Source of the DNA: Bacillota bacterium
GTDB taxonomy: Bacteria > Bacillota > Clostridia > Acetivibrionales > DSM-1351
Assembly (NCBI GenBank): GCA_023426005.1
Contig: JAFABO010000077.1
Location: forward strand, 1 to 15,539
Length of the DNA stretch: 15,539 nucleotides
Reading direction: 5' to 3'
This document shows positions 7,444 to 13,394 of the stretch, one piece after another. The translations under genes and the position numbers were made by a program. Below the pieces are notes generated by a model. That model was given only the letters and a program-made list of their open reading frames with translations, was not told the DNA's origin and searched no databases. Position 1 is the first letter of the stretch; every line of letters begins with the position of its first letter.

Positions 7444-8457
7444 ATGATAAAGCTTTTTATCGGTATTCCCATGGGAGACCCGGCAGGGATAGGACCTGAA
7501 ATAACTGTTAAGGCATTGGCACATGAAGGCATTTATGCTGTATGCAAGCCGGTTGTTATCGGGGATGCAAAAGCAATAAAAAAGTCGGTTGAAATATGTA
7601 ATCTGGGTTCGGAAGTCAGAGTTATTGAAAAAGTTGAGGAAGGTCAATACTTAAGCGGAATTATAAATGTTATTGACCTGGACAATATAGATCACCAAAA
7701 TTTCAGGTATGGTATTGTTCAGGCACAGAACGGACGGGCATCCTATGAATATATTAAAAAGTCCGTGAAACTTGCTGTAAGCGGCGAACTGGCAGCCATT
7801 GCAACGGCACCAATAAACAAGCCGGCCTTAAAAGCCGGAAACGTGGATTTCATAGGGCATACAGAAATTCTGGCCGGACTTACAAATACCGAAGACCCCC
7901 TGACCATGTTTGAGGTCAGAGGATTGAGGGTGTTCTTCCTGTCCCGGCATGTCCCGCTCAAGAGGGCCTGTGAGATGGTTACCGAGGAAATGCTGCTGGA
8001 CTATATAGACAGGTGTACAGGAGCACTTGAAAGCCTGGGGATAACAGATGGGACTATGGCTGTAGCAGGTTTGAACCCACACAGCGGTGATAACGGGCTT
8101 TTTGGAACCGAGGATATGGAACAGATCGCCCCTGCCGTGGAAAAAGCAAGAAACCGCGGGTATAAGGTGGTGGGGCCGGTAGGTGCCGATTCGGTGTTCC
8201 ATCAGGCACTTATGGGAAAATACAATTCAGTGCTTTCGCTCTATCATGACCAGGGGCATATAGCCACAAAGACTCTGGATTTTGAAAGAACCATTGCAAT
8301 TACACTGGGGCTGCCGTTCCTGAGAACCTCAGTCGACCACGGAACTGCCTATGATATAGCGGGAAAGGGGATGGCAAGTGAAGTGAGCATGGTGGAGGCG
8401 ATCCTGCTTGCAGCGAAATACGCCGGCTCCTATTCAGGCTGGATTAGAAGCAGTTGA
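7444..8457 (+). CDS. pdxA2: PdxA-family 4-phosphate dehydrogenase (4-hydroxythreonine-4-P or D-threonate/D-erythronate-4-P)
   Basis: This 337-residue NAD-dependent, metal-dependent oxidative decarboxylase belongs to the PdxA family. Visible motifs are MGDPAGIGPEI (10-20), the substrate-binding GHTE (138-141), and three likely metal-ligand histidines: H169 in SRHVPL, H213 in NPHSGD and H268 in YHDQGH. SVDHGTAYDIAGKG (296-309) is also present. PdxA proper makes a precursor of pyridoxal phosphate. The PdxA2 branch acts on threonate or erythronate phosphate, usually beside a DUF1537 sugar-acid kinase. Neither that kinase nor other pyridoxal genes are here, so the substrate is open; I favour PdxA2 because of family habit in Clostridia. 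GGAGGT stands seven bases before the ATG. The last ten or so residues lie beyond the usual family end. The gene is divergent from the lacI-type gene and precedes an ECF transporter. Confidence 0.88.
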   Translation: MIKLFIGIPMGDPAGIGPEITVKALAHEGIYAVCKPVVIGDAKAIKKSVEICNLGSEVRVIEKVEEGQYLSGIINVIDLDNIDHQNFRYGIVQAQNGRASYEYIKKSVKLAVSGELAAIATAPINKPALKAGNVDFIGHTEILAGLTNTEDPLTMFEVRGLRVFFLSRHVPLKRACEMVTEEMLLDYIDRCTGALESLGITDGTMAVAGLNPHSGDNGLFGTEDMEQIAPAVEKARNRGYKVVGPVGADSVFHQALMGKYNSVLSLYHDQGHIATKTLDFERTIAITLGLPFLRTSVDHGTAYDIAGKGMASEVSMVEAILLAAKYAGSYSGWIRSS

Positions 8458-8536
8458 GCCGGGGCAGCAGTCGGGAATCGGAGGTATAGGCGGAGGTATA
8501 CTTGGAGGACTGTTCGGCGGAGACAGCAGATATTAG
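8458..8536 (+). other. Glycine-rich open stretch after pdxA-type gene, possible gene remnant
   Basis: In the frame one base forward of the dehydrogenase, the DNA reads through the end of that gene and on to a TAG at 8534-8536. It encodes a tail rich in Gly and Ile (GIGGIGGGILGGLFGG). The DNA holds two copies of GGAGGTATA followed by GGAGGA. No start codon with a ribosome site opens this frame. It could be the leftover 3' end of another gene, an alternative C-terminus reached by a frameshift, or chance. Confidence 0.3.
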
Positions 8537-8572
8537 AATATAATAAATATGTAATAATATTGGTAAATAATG

Positions 8573-8601
8573 TTGAAATAGACATTTAGATATGATATTT
8601 T
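8573..8601 (+). promoter_or_regulatory. Candidate promoter of the ECF transporter operon
   Basis: TTGAAA (8573-8578) and TATTTT (8596-8601) are separated by 17 bases. The -35 is good and the -10 is weak. It lies just upstream of the hairpin with a U-run and about 120 bases before the S-component start. Confidence 0.35.
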
Positions 8602-8612
8602 TAATATGGTTG

Positions 8613-8675
8613 GTTCGGTAGTATTTTCTCAGGTAAATAACTTGAACAGAATATAATCCGGACTTTTATTTTTTT
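8613..8675 (+). terminator. Long hairpin with U-run in the ECF leader (terminator or attenuator)
   Basis: GTTCGG (8613-8618) pairs with CCGGAC (8658-8663). Inside, TATTTTCT pairs with AGAATATA with one mismatch, and CAGGT pairs with ACTTG around a five-base loop. The stem is followed at once by TTTTATTTTTTT. This is a long interrupted hairpin with a U-tract, the form of an intrinsic terminator. It starts about 155 bases after the dehydrogenase gene and ends 48 bases before the S-component ATG. Confidence 0.65.
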
Positions 8676-8712
8676 GTGGCCGCTATTGCGGCTCAAAGCC
8701 ATACATGGCTCA
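8672..8712 (+). ncRNA. Twin-hairpin leader element, copy A
   Basis: After TTTTGTG comes hairpin 1, GCCGC-TATT-GCGGC (8679-8692), then TCAA, then hairpin 2, AGCCA-TACA-TGGCT (8697-8710). The ribosome site GGAGG begins four bases after hairpin 2. A close copy stands before azlD (12882-12924). I know no named riboswitch class with this form. The calling of an RNA element rests on the two copies having the same two stems. Confidence 0.45.
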
Positions 8713-8723
8713 TGGAGGTTAAT

Positions 8724-9296
8724 ATGCTCAATTTATATGCCGGAAGAAGAGGTTTGGCAATTAAAACAATTGTTGCAATAGGTATAGGGGCGGCTCTGGT
8801 TGTTGCCATATACCAGGTTAGTATTCCTGTCGGTTTTATTCCTAACACAAGACTTCAGTTCAATGCGGCAGTTATTGCCATAATAGCTGCTATTTTCGGA
8901 CCTGTGGCAGGACTGTTCACAGGGCTGATTTCACATATAATTGGTGATGCGGCGTTTTATGGCGGAGTGTGGTGGAGCTGGGTAATAGCTGATGCTGTAT
9001 ACGGACTGCTGGTGGGTCTGACCTTTAAAAAGTTAAAAATTTATGAAGGCGGTTTTGGAAGCAAGCAGGCTCTAATATTTAATATCAACCAATTTTTAGC
9101 AAATGCTGTTGCATGGATACTGGTAGCGCCCGTACTTGACATACTGATATATGCGGAACCCTCCGACAAGGTTTTTACACAGGGTGTAACCGCATTTGCG
9201 GTTAATGGTGCCGTAACACTTATTGTCGGAACCATCCTTGCATTTGCGTATTCCAAAATACGTGTAAAGAATTCGAGTCTGGAGAAGGAAGCCTGA
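8724..9296 (+). CDS. ECF transporter S component, UPF0397 / riboflavin-type family
   Basis: This is the substrate-binding membrane subunit of an energy-coupling-factor importer, 190 residues with about five or six hydrophobic helices. The family pattern is clear: VAIGIGAAL (17-25), IFGPVAGL (57-64) and GGVWWSWVIAD (80-90). Members of this group are annotated as riboflavin-type carriers, but some are predicted to carry thiamine-related or methionine-related compounds, so the ligand is open. I choose the ATG at 8724 with GGAGG five bases upstream. A GTG at 8676 would begin inside hairpin 1, and an ATG at 8712 overlaps the ribosome site. The ATPase and T-component genes follow. No known vitamin riboswitch consensus is recognised upstream, but a hairpin with a U-run and a twin-hairpin element are present. 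Confidence 0.88.
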   Translation: MLNLYAGRRGLAIKTIVAIGIGAALVVAIYQVSIPVGFIPNTRLQFNAAVIAIIAAIFGPVAGLFTGLISHIIGDAAFYGGVWWSWVIADAVYGLLVGLTFKKLKIYEGGFGSKQALIFNINQFLANAVAWILVAPVLDILIYAEPSDKVFTQGVTAFAVNGAVTLIVGTILAFAYSKIRVKNSSLEKEA

Positions 9297-9414
9297 GACA
9301 ATTCCATCCATGCAGGAACAGCTCCGGTAAGATACATGGGAAAGTCATAGCAAATATATGGCGGACACATGGCGAATACATAGCAGCTTACTGAAATAAT
9401 AATTATGAAACATT

Positions 9415-9444
9415 AAAAGTGGTTGTTTGATACAGCCACTTTTT
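9415..9444 (+). terminator. Small terminator-like hairpin between S and ATPase genes
   Basis: AAAAGTGG (9415-9422) pairs with CCACTTTT (9436-9443) around a 13-base loop, and the right arm ends in five T. It sits 15 bases before the ATPase start codon. It could lower read-through so that more S component than ATPase is made. The short GC core makes a weak terminator. Confidence 0.5.
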
Positions 9445-9459
9445 CAAACAGAGGAAACT

Positions 9460-11187
9460 ATGAGAAAAGCTGAAATTGAATTTAAAAATTTTTCCTTCAA
9501 ATATCGTGTTCAAAAGTTACCTTCTCTGCTGGATATAAATCTGACAATATATGAGGGTGAAAAGGTTCTGATTGTGGGACCTTCCGGCTCGGGCAAATCG
9601 ACACTGGCAAATTGCATAAATGGGCTGGTGCCTTTTTCTTATGCAGGTGTGACAGAGGGGGATTTGAGGATCAAGGAGCAGAACCCGGCCGAGCTTGGCA
9701 TATTTGGACTGTCCAAACTTGTAGGAACGGTTCTTCAGGACACGGATGGGCAGTTTGTGGGACTTACCGTGGCAGAGGATATTGCGTTCTCCCTGGAAAA
9801 TGATTGTATGGAACAGGCCGAAATGCTGAAGCGGGTGGCGGATACTGCTGAAATAGTGGAATTGACCCCGTATACGGACCATTCTCCCCAGACCCTGTCA
9901 GGCGGACAGAAACAGAGGGTTTCTCTTGGAGGTGTGCTTGTAGACAATGTCGATATATTACTTTTTGATGAACCGCTGGCAAACCTTGACCCCGCAACAG
10001 GAAAGTATGCAATGGAATTAATCGACAGGATACACCGGGATTCACAAGTTACCATACTGATAGTGGAACACAGGCTTGAGGATGTGCTCCACTGCAATGT
10101 GGACAGAATCATAGTTATGGCCGAAGGACGGATTATTGCAGATACGGTTCCTTCCGAACTGCTATCCTCAGATATTTTAAAGAAAACAGGAATCCGGGAA
10201 CCCTTATATATTACTTCTTTGAAGTATGCCGGCTGTGATATTTCGGCCTCAATTCATCCTGAGCATATTAATTCAATAGTATTGGAGGATTTAAAAAACA
10301 AGCTCGTTAAATGGTATGAGAATAGTGTTCCAGAGCTTGGTAAACCTGAGAGTTCAAGGATTCTGGAGTTGAAAAATATAAGCTTCGGTTATGAGAGAAA
10401 TAAGCAGGTATTAACAGATATTAGTTTTGATATATTTAAAGGTGAAATGGTGGGACTTGTGGGGCAGAACGGAGCGGGGAAATCCACCCTTTCAAAAATA
10501 ATATGCGGCTTCGAAAAAGCTTCTTCCGGCACCATATTACTCAATGGAAAGAGTTTGGAAACCGACGGTATTGCGGAGAGAGCACAGAAGATCGGGCTTG
10601 TGATGCAAAATCCAAACCATATGATTTCAAAGCCAATGCTTTTTGATGAGGTGGCCCTGGGACTTGTGACAAGAGGTAAAAGCAAGGAGGAGATTGATGC
10701 CTGCGTTTTTGACGTCTTAAAGATCTGTGGATTGTATGAATTCAGGAACTGGCCCATTTCAGCATTGAGCTACGGACAAAAGAAGAGGGTGACGATTGCC
10801 TCAATCCTCGTATTGAATCCGGAGGTTATAATACTGGATGAACCCACTGCAGGCCAGGATTTCAGACATTATACCGAGTTTATGGAATTTTTGCTGAAAT
10901 TGAACCGGGAGAGAGGTACAACAATATTGATGATAACCCATGACATGCATCTTTTGCTGGAATATACCGAACGTTCCATTGTATTGGCAGACGGAAGGGT
11001 AATTGCGGATGCCGGACCTGCCTCGATTCTCACCGATGATGAAATTATTGATAAGGCAAGTTTAAAGAGGACTTCCCTGTATGAATTGGCCATGAGAACC
11101 GGAATAAATGACTCCTGTGCCTTTGTACAGCATTTTATTGATTATGACAGGAGGATACGGTCAAGTGGCACGGATGTTAAGTTATAG
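9460..11187 (+). CDS. ECF transporter fused double ATPase (EcfA1-EcfA2 type)
   Basis: This 575-residue cytoplasmic protein carries two ABC ATPase domains in one chain and drives the ECF importer. Domain 1 has Walker A GPSGSGKST (40-48), Q93, signature LSGGQ (146-150), Walker B ILLFDEP (166-172) and H204. Domain 2 has Walker A GQNGAGKST (335-343), Q383, signature LSYGQ (436-440), Walker B VIILDEP (456-462) and H494. All catalytic residues are present in both halves, so both sites may hydrolyse ATP. A linker of roughly 60 residues (about 245-300) joins them. The ATG at 9460 follows GAGGAAACT. A TTG in frame at 9427 lies inside the hairpin loop and is rejected as a start. The fused form is typical of operon-encoded (dedicated) ECF transporters of the UPF0397 type. 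Confidence 0.93.
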   Translation: MRKAEIEFKNFSFKYRVQKLPSLLDINLTIYEGEKVLIVGPSGSGKSTLANCINGLVPFSYAGVTEGDLRIKEQNPAELGIFGLSKLVGTVLQDTDGQFVGLTVAEDIAFSLENDCMEQAEMLKRVADTAEIVELTPYTDHSPQTLSGGQKQRVSLGGVLVDNVDILLFDEPLANLDPATGKYAMELIDRIHRDSQVTILIVEHRLEDVLHCNVDRIIVMAEGRIIADTVPSELLSSDILKKTGIREPLYITSLKYAGCDISASIHPEHINSIVLEDLKNKLVKWYENSVPELGKPESSRILELKNISFGYERNKQVLTDISFDIFKGEMVGLVGQNGAGKSTLSKIICGFEKASSGTILLNGKSLETDGIAERAQKIGLVMQNPNHMISKPMLFDEVALGLVTRGKSKEEIDACVFDVLKICGLYEFRNWPISALSYGQKKRVTIASILVLNPEVIILDEPTAGQDFRHYTEFMEFLLKLNRERGTTILMITHDMHLLLEYTERSIVLADGRVIADAGPASILTDDEIIDKASLKRTSLYELAMRTGINDSCAFVQHFIDYDRRIRSSGTDVKL

Positions 11188-11992
11188 TGATAAGGGAAGT
11201 GTCATCCACTCACTGAGCGGAACTACCAAACTTCTTTATTTTCTGATATGGTCGTTGACCAGTATGATCACATATGACACCAGGCTGTTATTATTCATGT
11301 TTGTTGTGAGCCTGGTCGTATTCAAAGTTTCAAAAGTGGACTTTGAAGATATAGCCTTTGTCCTGAAGCTGATATTGGTATTTCTTTGTATCAATCTGAT
11401 AGCCATCTTTATTTTTTCGCCTGAGGAGGGTGTAAAGATATATCAAAGCAGGACTCTGCTGGTACATATATTCGGAAATTACAATCTTACTGTCCAGCAG
11501 CTTTTTTACGAGATCAATGTGGCACTAAAGTATTTCACGATAATACCAATTGCACTGCTTTTCATACTGACTACCAACCCCAGTGAATTTGCTTCATCTT
11601 TAAATAAGATCGGTCTAAGCTATAAAATAAGTTATGCGGTGGCCATAACTCTGCGTTACATTCCTGACATGCAGCGGGATTATGTCATTGTATCCCAGGC
11701 CCAGCAAGCCAGGGGCATAGATATGTCAAAAAAGGTAAGTCTTTTGAAAAGAATAAAAAATGTAGCTGCAGTTCTGATACCTTTATTTTTTTCAAGTATG
11801 GACAGGATCGATACAATCAGCAATGCCATGGAGTTGAGGGGCTTCGGAAAGAAAAACAAAAGAACCTGGTATGCTGCAAAGAAAATGAAAAAGTTAGATT
11901 TTGCACTTATATCCGCACTGGTTATACTGGCGGTAATTGCAGCTATTATAACCTTTGCAGGCCAAAGCAGGTTTTATAATCCCTTTGTATAG
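11165..11992 (+). CDS. ECF transporter T component (EcfT)
   Basis: This integral membrane scaffold links the S component to the two ATPase domains. It has 275 residues from the GTG at 11165, which lies ten bases after AGGAGG (11149-11154). The nearest ATG (11174) is 19 bases from that site, so GTG is the better start. The gene overlaps the ATPase end by 23 bases, which suggests coupled translation. Helices lie at about 22-53 and 64-85, near 125, and at 247-265. The two cytoplasmic coupling motifs are QAQQARGID (ARG at 182-184) and ELRGFG (LRG at 224-226, where the usual first residue is Ala). Together with the S and fused ATPase genes it makes a complete dedicated importer. Confidence 0.92.
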   Translation: MARMLSYSDKGSVIHSLSGTTKLLYFLIWSLTSMITYDTRLLLFMFVVSLVVFKVSKVDFEDIAFVLKLILVFLCINLIAIFIFSPEEGVKIYQSRTLLVHIFGNYNLTVQQLFYEINVALKYFTIIPIALLFILTTNPSEFASSLNKIGLSYKISYAVAITLRYIPDMQRDYVIVSQAQQARGIDMSKKVSLLKRIKNVAAVLIPLFFSSMDRIDTISNAMELRGFGKKNKRTWYAAKKMKKLDFALISALVILAVIAAIITFAGQSRFYNPFV

Positions 11993-12063
11993 CTGGCAGG
12001 CACAGCGCTTTGAAAGCATGCGTGTATGCTCTGATGCTATATGATTTACCTGCGGCTTTGTGC

Positions 12064-12098
12064 TATAATACAAATATTATTTCAAACGTTATTTTGAA
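12064..12098 (+). promoter_or_regulatory. azlC promoter -10 and adjacent dyad
   Basis: A perfect TATAAT (12064-12069) lies 50 bases before azlC, with no clear -35. Just after the expected start point is the dyad TTCAAA-CGTTAT-TTTGAA (12081-12098), which could be an operator or a leader hairpin. The 70 bases before it, after the ecfT stop, contain small inverted repeats but no T-run, so no terminator for the ECF operon is evident. Confidence 0.4.
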
Positions 12099-12118
12099 TA
12101 TTTTGAGGTTTTACATAG

Positions 12119-12865
12119 ATGACTACCGTTAATGTGCAGGACAAAAAGAGCAATATCCTTAAAGATTTTTTGGAAGGAGCCAGGCTTAGTATTCCCATTG
12201 CTCTGGGATATTTCCCTGTATCCTTTACTTTTGGCTTGATGGCCGTCAGAGGTGGCATTCCTGTCTGGATAGTAATTTTAATATCTATGACAAATATTAC
12301 ATCAGCGGGACAGTTTGCAGGAACAAATCTGATAATAGCAGGTGCAGGACTTGCCGAAATTGCCGCTACAACTTTTGTAATAAACATACGGTATATGCTG
12401 ATGTCACTTTCACTTTCCCAGAGGCTTGTTGCAGGGGTTTCCAGCATTAAAAGACTGATAATGGCTTTTGTTGTTACCGATGAAACCTTTACTGTGGCAG
12501 CAATGCAAAAGCGGGATATAAGTTTTTCCTTTATGGCCGGGCTGGAGCTGCTCCCGTATATTGGCTGGGCGTCCGGTACTGCAGTGGGCGCAATGGTTTG
12601 TACCTTGCTGCCCCAAACTTTGCAGGACTCGATGGGCATAGCACTGTATGCAATGTTTATTGCTCTGGTAATCCCGGCTGCAAAAAAATCCAGAGCTGCG
12701 CTGGTGGTAGCCGGCTGCGCCATAATAATAAGTACCGTTATCAAATGGATTCCTGTCTTCTCGTTTATTTCAGGGGGCTGGAGGATAATAATTGCCACGG
12801 CGATAGCCTGCACTTTGGGAGCTAAAATGTTTCCGCCCCAGGATGCCGAGACGGATCAGGAATGA
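12119..12865 (+). CDS. azlC: AzlC-family branched-chain amino-acid exporter, large subunit
   Basis: This 248-residue inner-membrane protein is the large half of the AzlCD exporter, which in relatives exports branched-chain amino acids and gives resistance to 4-azaleucine. It shows the family N-terminus (FLEGARLSIPIALGYFPVSF, 17-36), followed by SAGQFAGTNLI, INIRYMLMSLSLSQRL and TDETF. Several hydrophobic helices fill the rest. The ATG at 12119 has GAGGT about ten bases upstream. A long open frame on the opposite strand is a coding shadow. The small partner azlD follows, but after an unusually long gap; azlC and azlD commonly overlap or nearly touch. Substrate is inferred from the family. Confidence 0.92.
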   Translation: MTTVNVQDKKSNILKDFLEGARLSIPIALGYFPVSFTFGLMAVRGGIPVWIVILISMTNITSAGQFAGTNLIIAGAGLAEIAATTFVINIRYMLMSLSLSQRLVAGVSSIKRLIMAFVVTDETFTVAAMQKRDISFSFMAGLELLPYIGWASGTAVGAMVCTLLPQTLQDSMGIALYAMFIALVIPAAKKSRAALVVAGCAIIISTVIKWIPVFSFISGGWRIIIATAIACTLGAKMFPPQDAETDQE

Positions 12866-12881
12866 GAAGCTTTTAGCAAAA

Positions 12882-12924
12882 TTTTGTGGCCGCTGTGCGG
12901 CTTAAAGCTATAAATATGGCTTAA
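12882..12924 (+). ncRNA. Twin-hairpin leader element, copy B
   Basis: Almost the same string as at 8672-8712: TTTTGTG, hairpin 1 GCCGC-TGT-GCGGC (12889-12901), TTAA, hairpin 2 AGCTAT-AAAT-ATGGCT (12906-12921). In hairpin 2 a C-G pair of copy A is a T-G wobble here, so pairing is kept. It begins 17 bases after the azlC stop. Confidence 0.45.
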
Positions 12925-12961
12925 GAGATCAAAGGTTGAAAGATATTATAAAAATGAGTAA

Positions 12962-12967
12962 AGGAGG
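12962..12967 (+). promoter_or_regulatory. Strong ribosome site serving a short open frame, not azlD
   Basis: AAAGGAGGT around 12960-12968 is the best ribosome site in the azlC-azlD gap. It lies ten bases before the ATG at 12978, which opens a 19-codon frame. The azlD ATG is over 60 bases away and has only a weak GGG nearby. It therefore decides the short frame and not the azlD start. Confidence 0.7.
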
Positions 12968-12973
12968 TACCGG

Positions 12974-13023
12974 GCCCATGCCATTTCTATCATTATGTTT
13001 TGTGCAAAAGGCTGGGCATGGGC
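12974..13023 (+). repeat. Inverted repeat bridging the short frame and azlD start regions
   Basis: GCCCATGCC (12974-12982) and GGCATGGGC (13015-13023) are perfect inverted copies with a 32-base loop. The left arm holds the ATG of the short frame. The right arm ends seven bases before the azlD ATG and holds its only GGG. Pairing would hide both; ribosomes reading the short frame would open it. Confidence 0.6.
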
Positions 13024-13037
13024 ATTTATATGGATAA
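12978..13037 (+). CDS. 19-codon upstream open frame overlapping azlD start
   Basis: This short frame begins at ATG 12978, has 19 sense codons and stops at TAA 13035-13037. It overlaps the azlD start codon (13030) by eight bases. Its ribosome site AAAGGAGGT is excellent. An in-frame ATG at 12954 could extend it by eight codons but has no ribosome site. The peptide is hydrophobic at the start (PFLSLCFV) and rich in Gly and His at the end. It shows no run of Leu, Ile or Val codons of the kind expected for classic attenuation. I infer a leader peptide that couples translation to azlD. It could also be a chance frame. Confidence 0.5.
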   Translation: MPFLSLCFVQKAGHGHLYG

Positions 13038-13344
13038 GGTGTTGGCAGCAGTACTGCTGATGGCGATGGTCACCTACCTGCCCAGAGTGCTGCCTCTGGC
13101 TATTTTCAAGAATAAAATAAGGTCGCGTTTTCTTACGGCTTTTCTAAGCTATGTGCCGTATGCCGTTCTGGGGGCAATGATATTTCCCGATATACTGACC
13201 TCTACGGGGCATCTGACTTCTGCCGCAGCAGGCCTTGTGATTGCTTCGGTTATGGCGTATTTTGAAAGAGGACTTTTGCAGGTAGCTGTCTGTGCCATCA
13301 TAGCGGTATATATATGTGAGTTGATATTGGTAAGAATGGTATAA
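13030..13344 (+). CDS. azlD: AzlD-family branched-chain amino-acid exporter, small subunit
   Basis: This small membrane subunit of AzlCD has 104 residues and about four helices. The family pattern is the N-terminal VTYLPRVLPL (residues about 14-23), then FLSYVPYAVLGAMIFPD. I place the start at the ATG at 13030, because the family begins close before the first helix. A TTG at 13000 and an ATG at 13018 in frame would add odd polar residues and lack good ribosome sites. Its own ribosome site is weak, and the short frame ahead overlaps it by eight bases, so expression probably depends on coupling. It should form the exporter with azlC. Confidence 0.9.
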   Translation: MDKVLAAVLLMAMVTYLPRVLPLAIFKNKIRSRFLTAFLSYVPYAVLGAMIFPDILTSTGHLTSAAAGLVIASVMAYFERGLLQVAVCAIIAVYICELILVRMV

Positions 13345-13394
13345 TAATATATTATTAATGATATATTTATAATTTATATACATGGGAGGACGTT

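Noticed and set aside
8676..8723. GTG start giving a longer ECF S component
   Set aside because: The start codon falls at the foot of hairpin 1 with no ribosome site, and the added residues are the translation of the leader hairpins. The ATG at 8724 follows GGAGG.
9297..9414. Imperfect 11-base repeats (ATATGGCGGAC, ACATGGCGAAT, ACATAGCAGCT) after the S gene
   Set aside because: Three diverged units only, with no flanking duplication or gene; too weak to call a repeat array.
12082..12813. 243-codon open frame on the minus strand opposite azlC
   Set aside because: It mirrors azlC, which has clear family motifs and a ribosome site. The antisense product has no recognisable domain and reflects codon composition.
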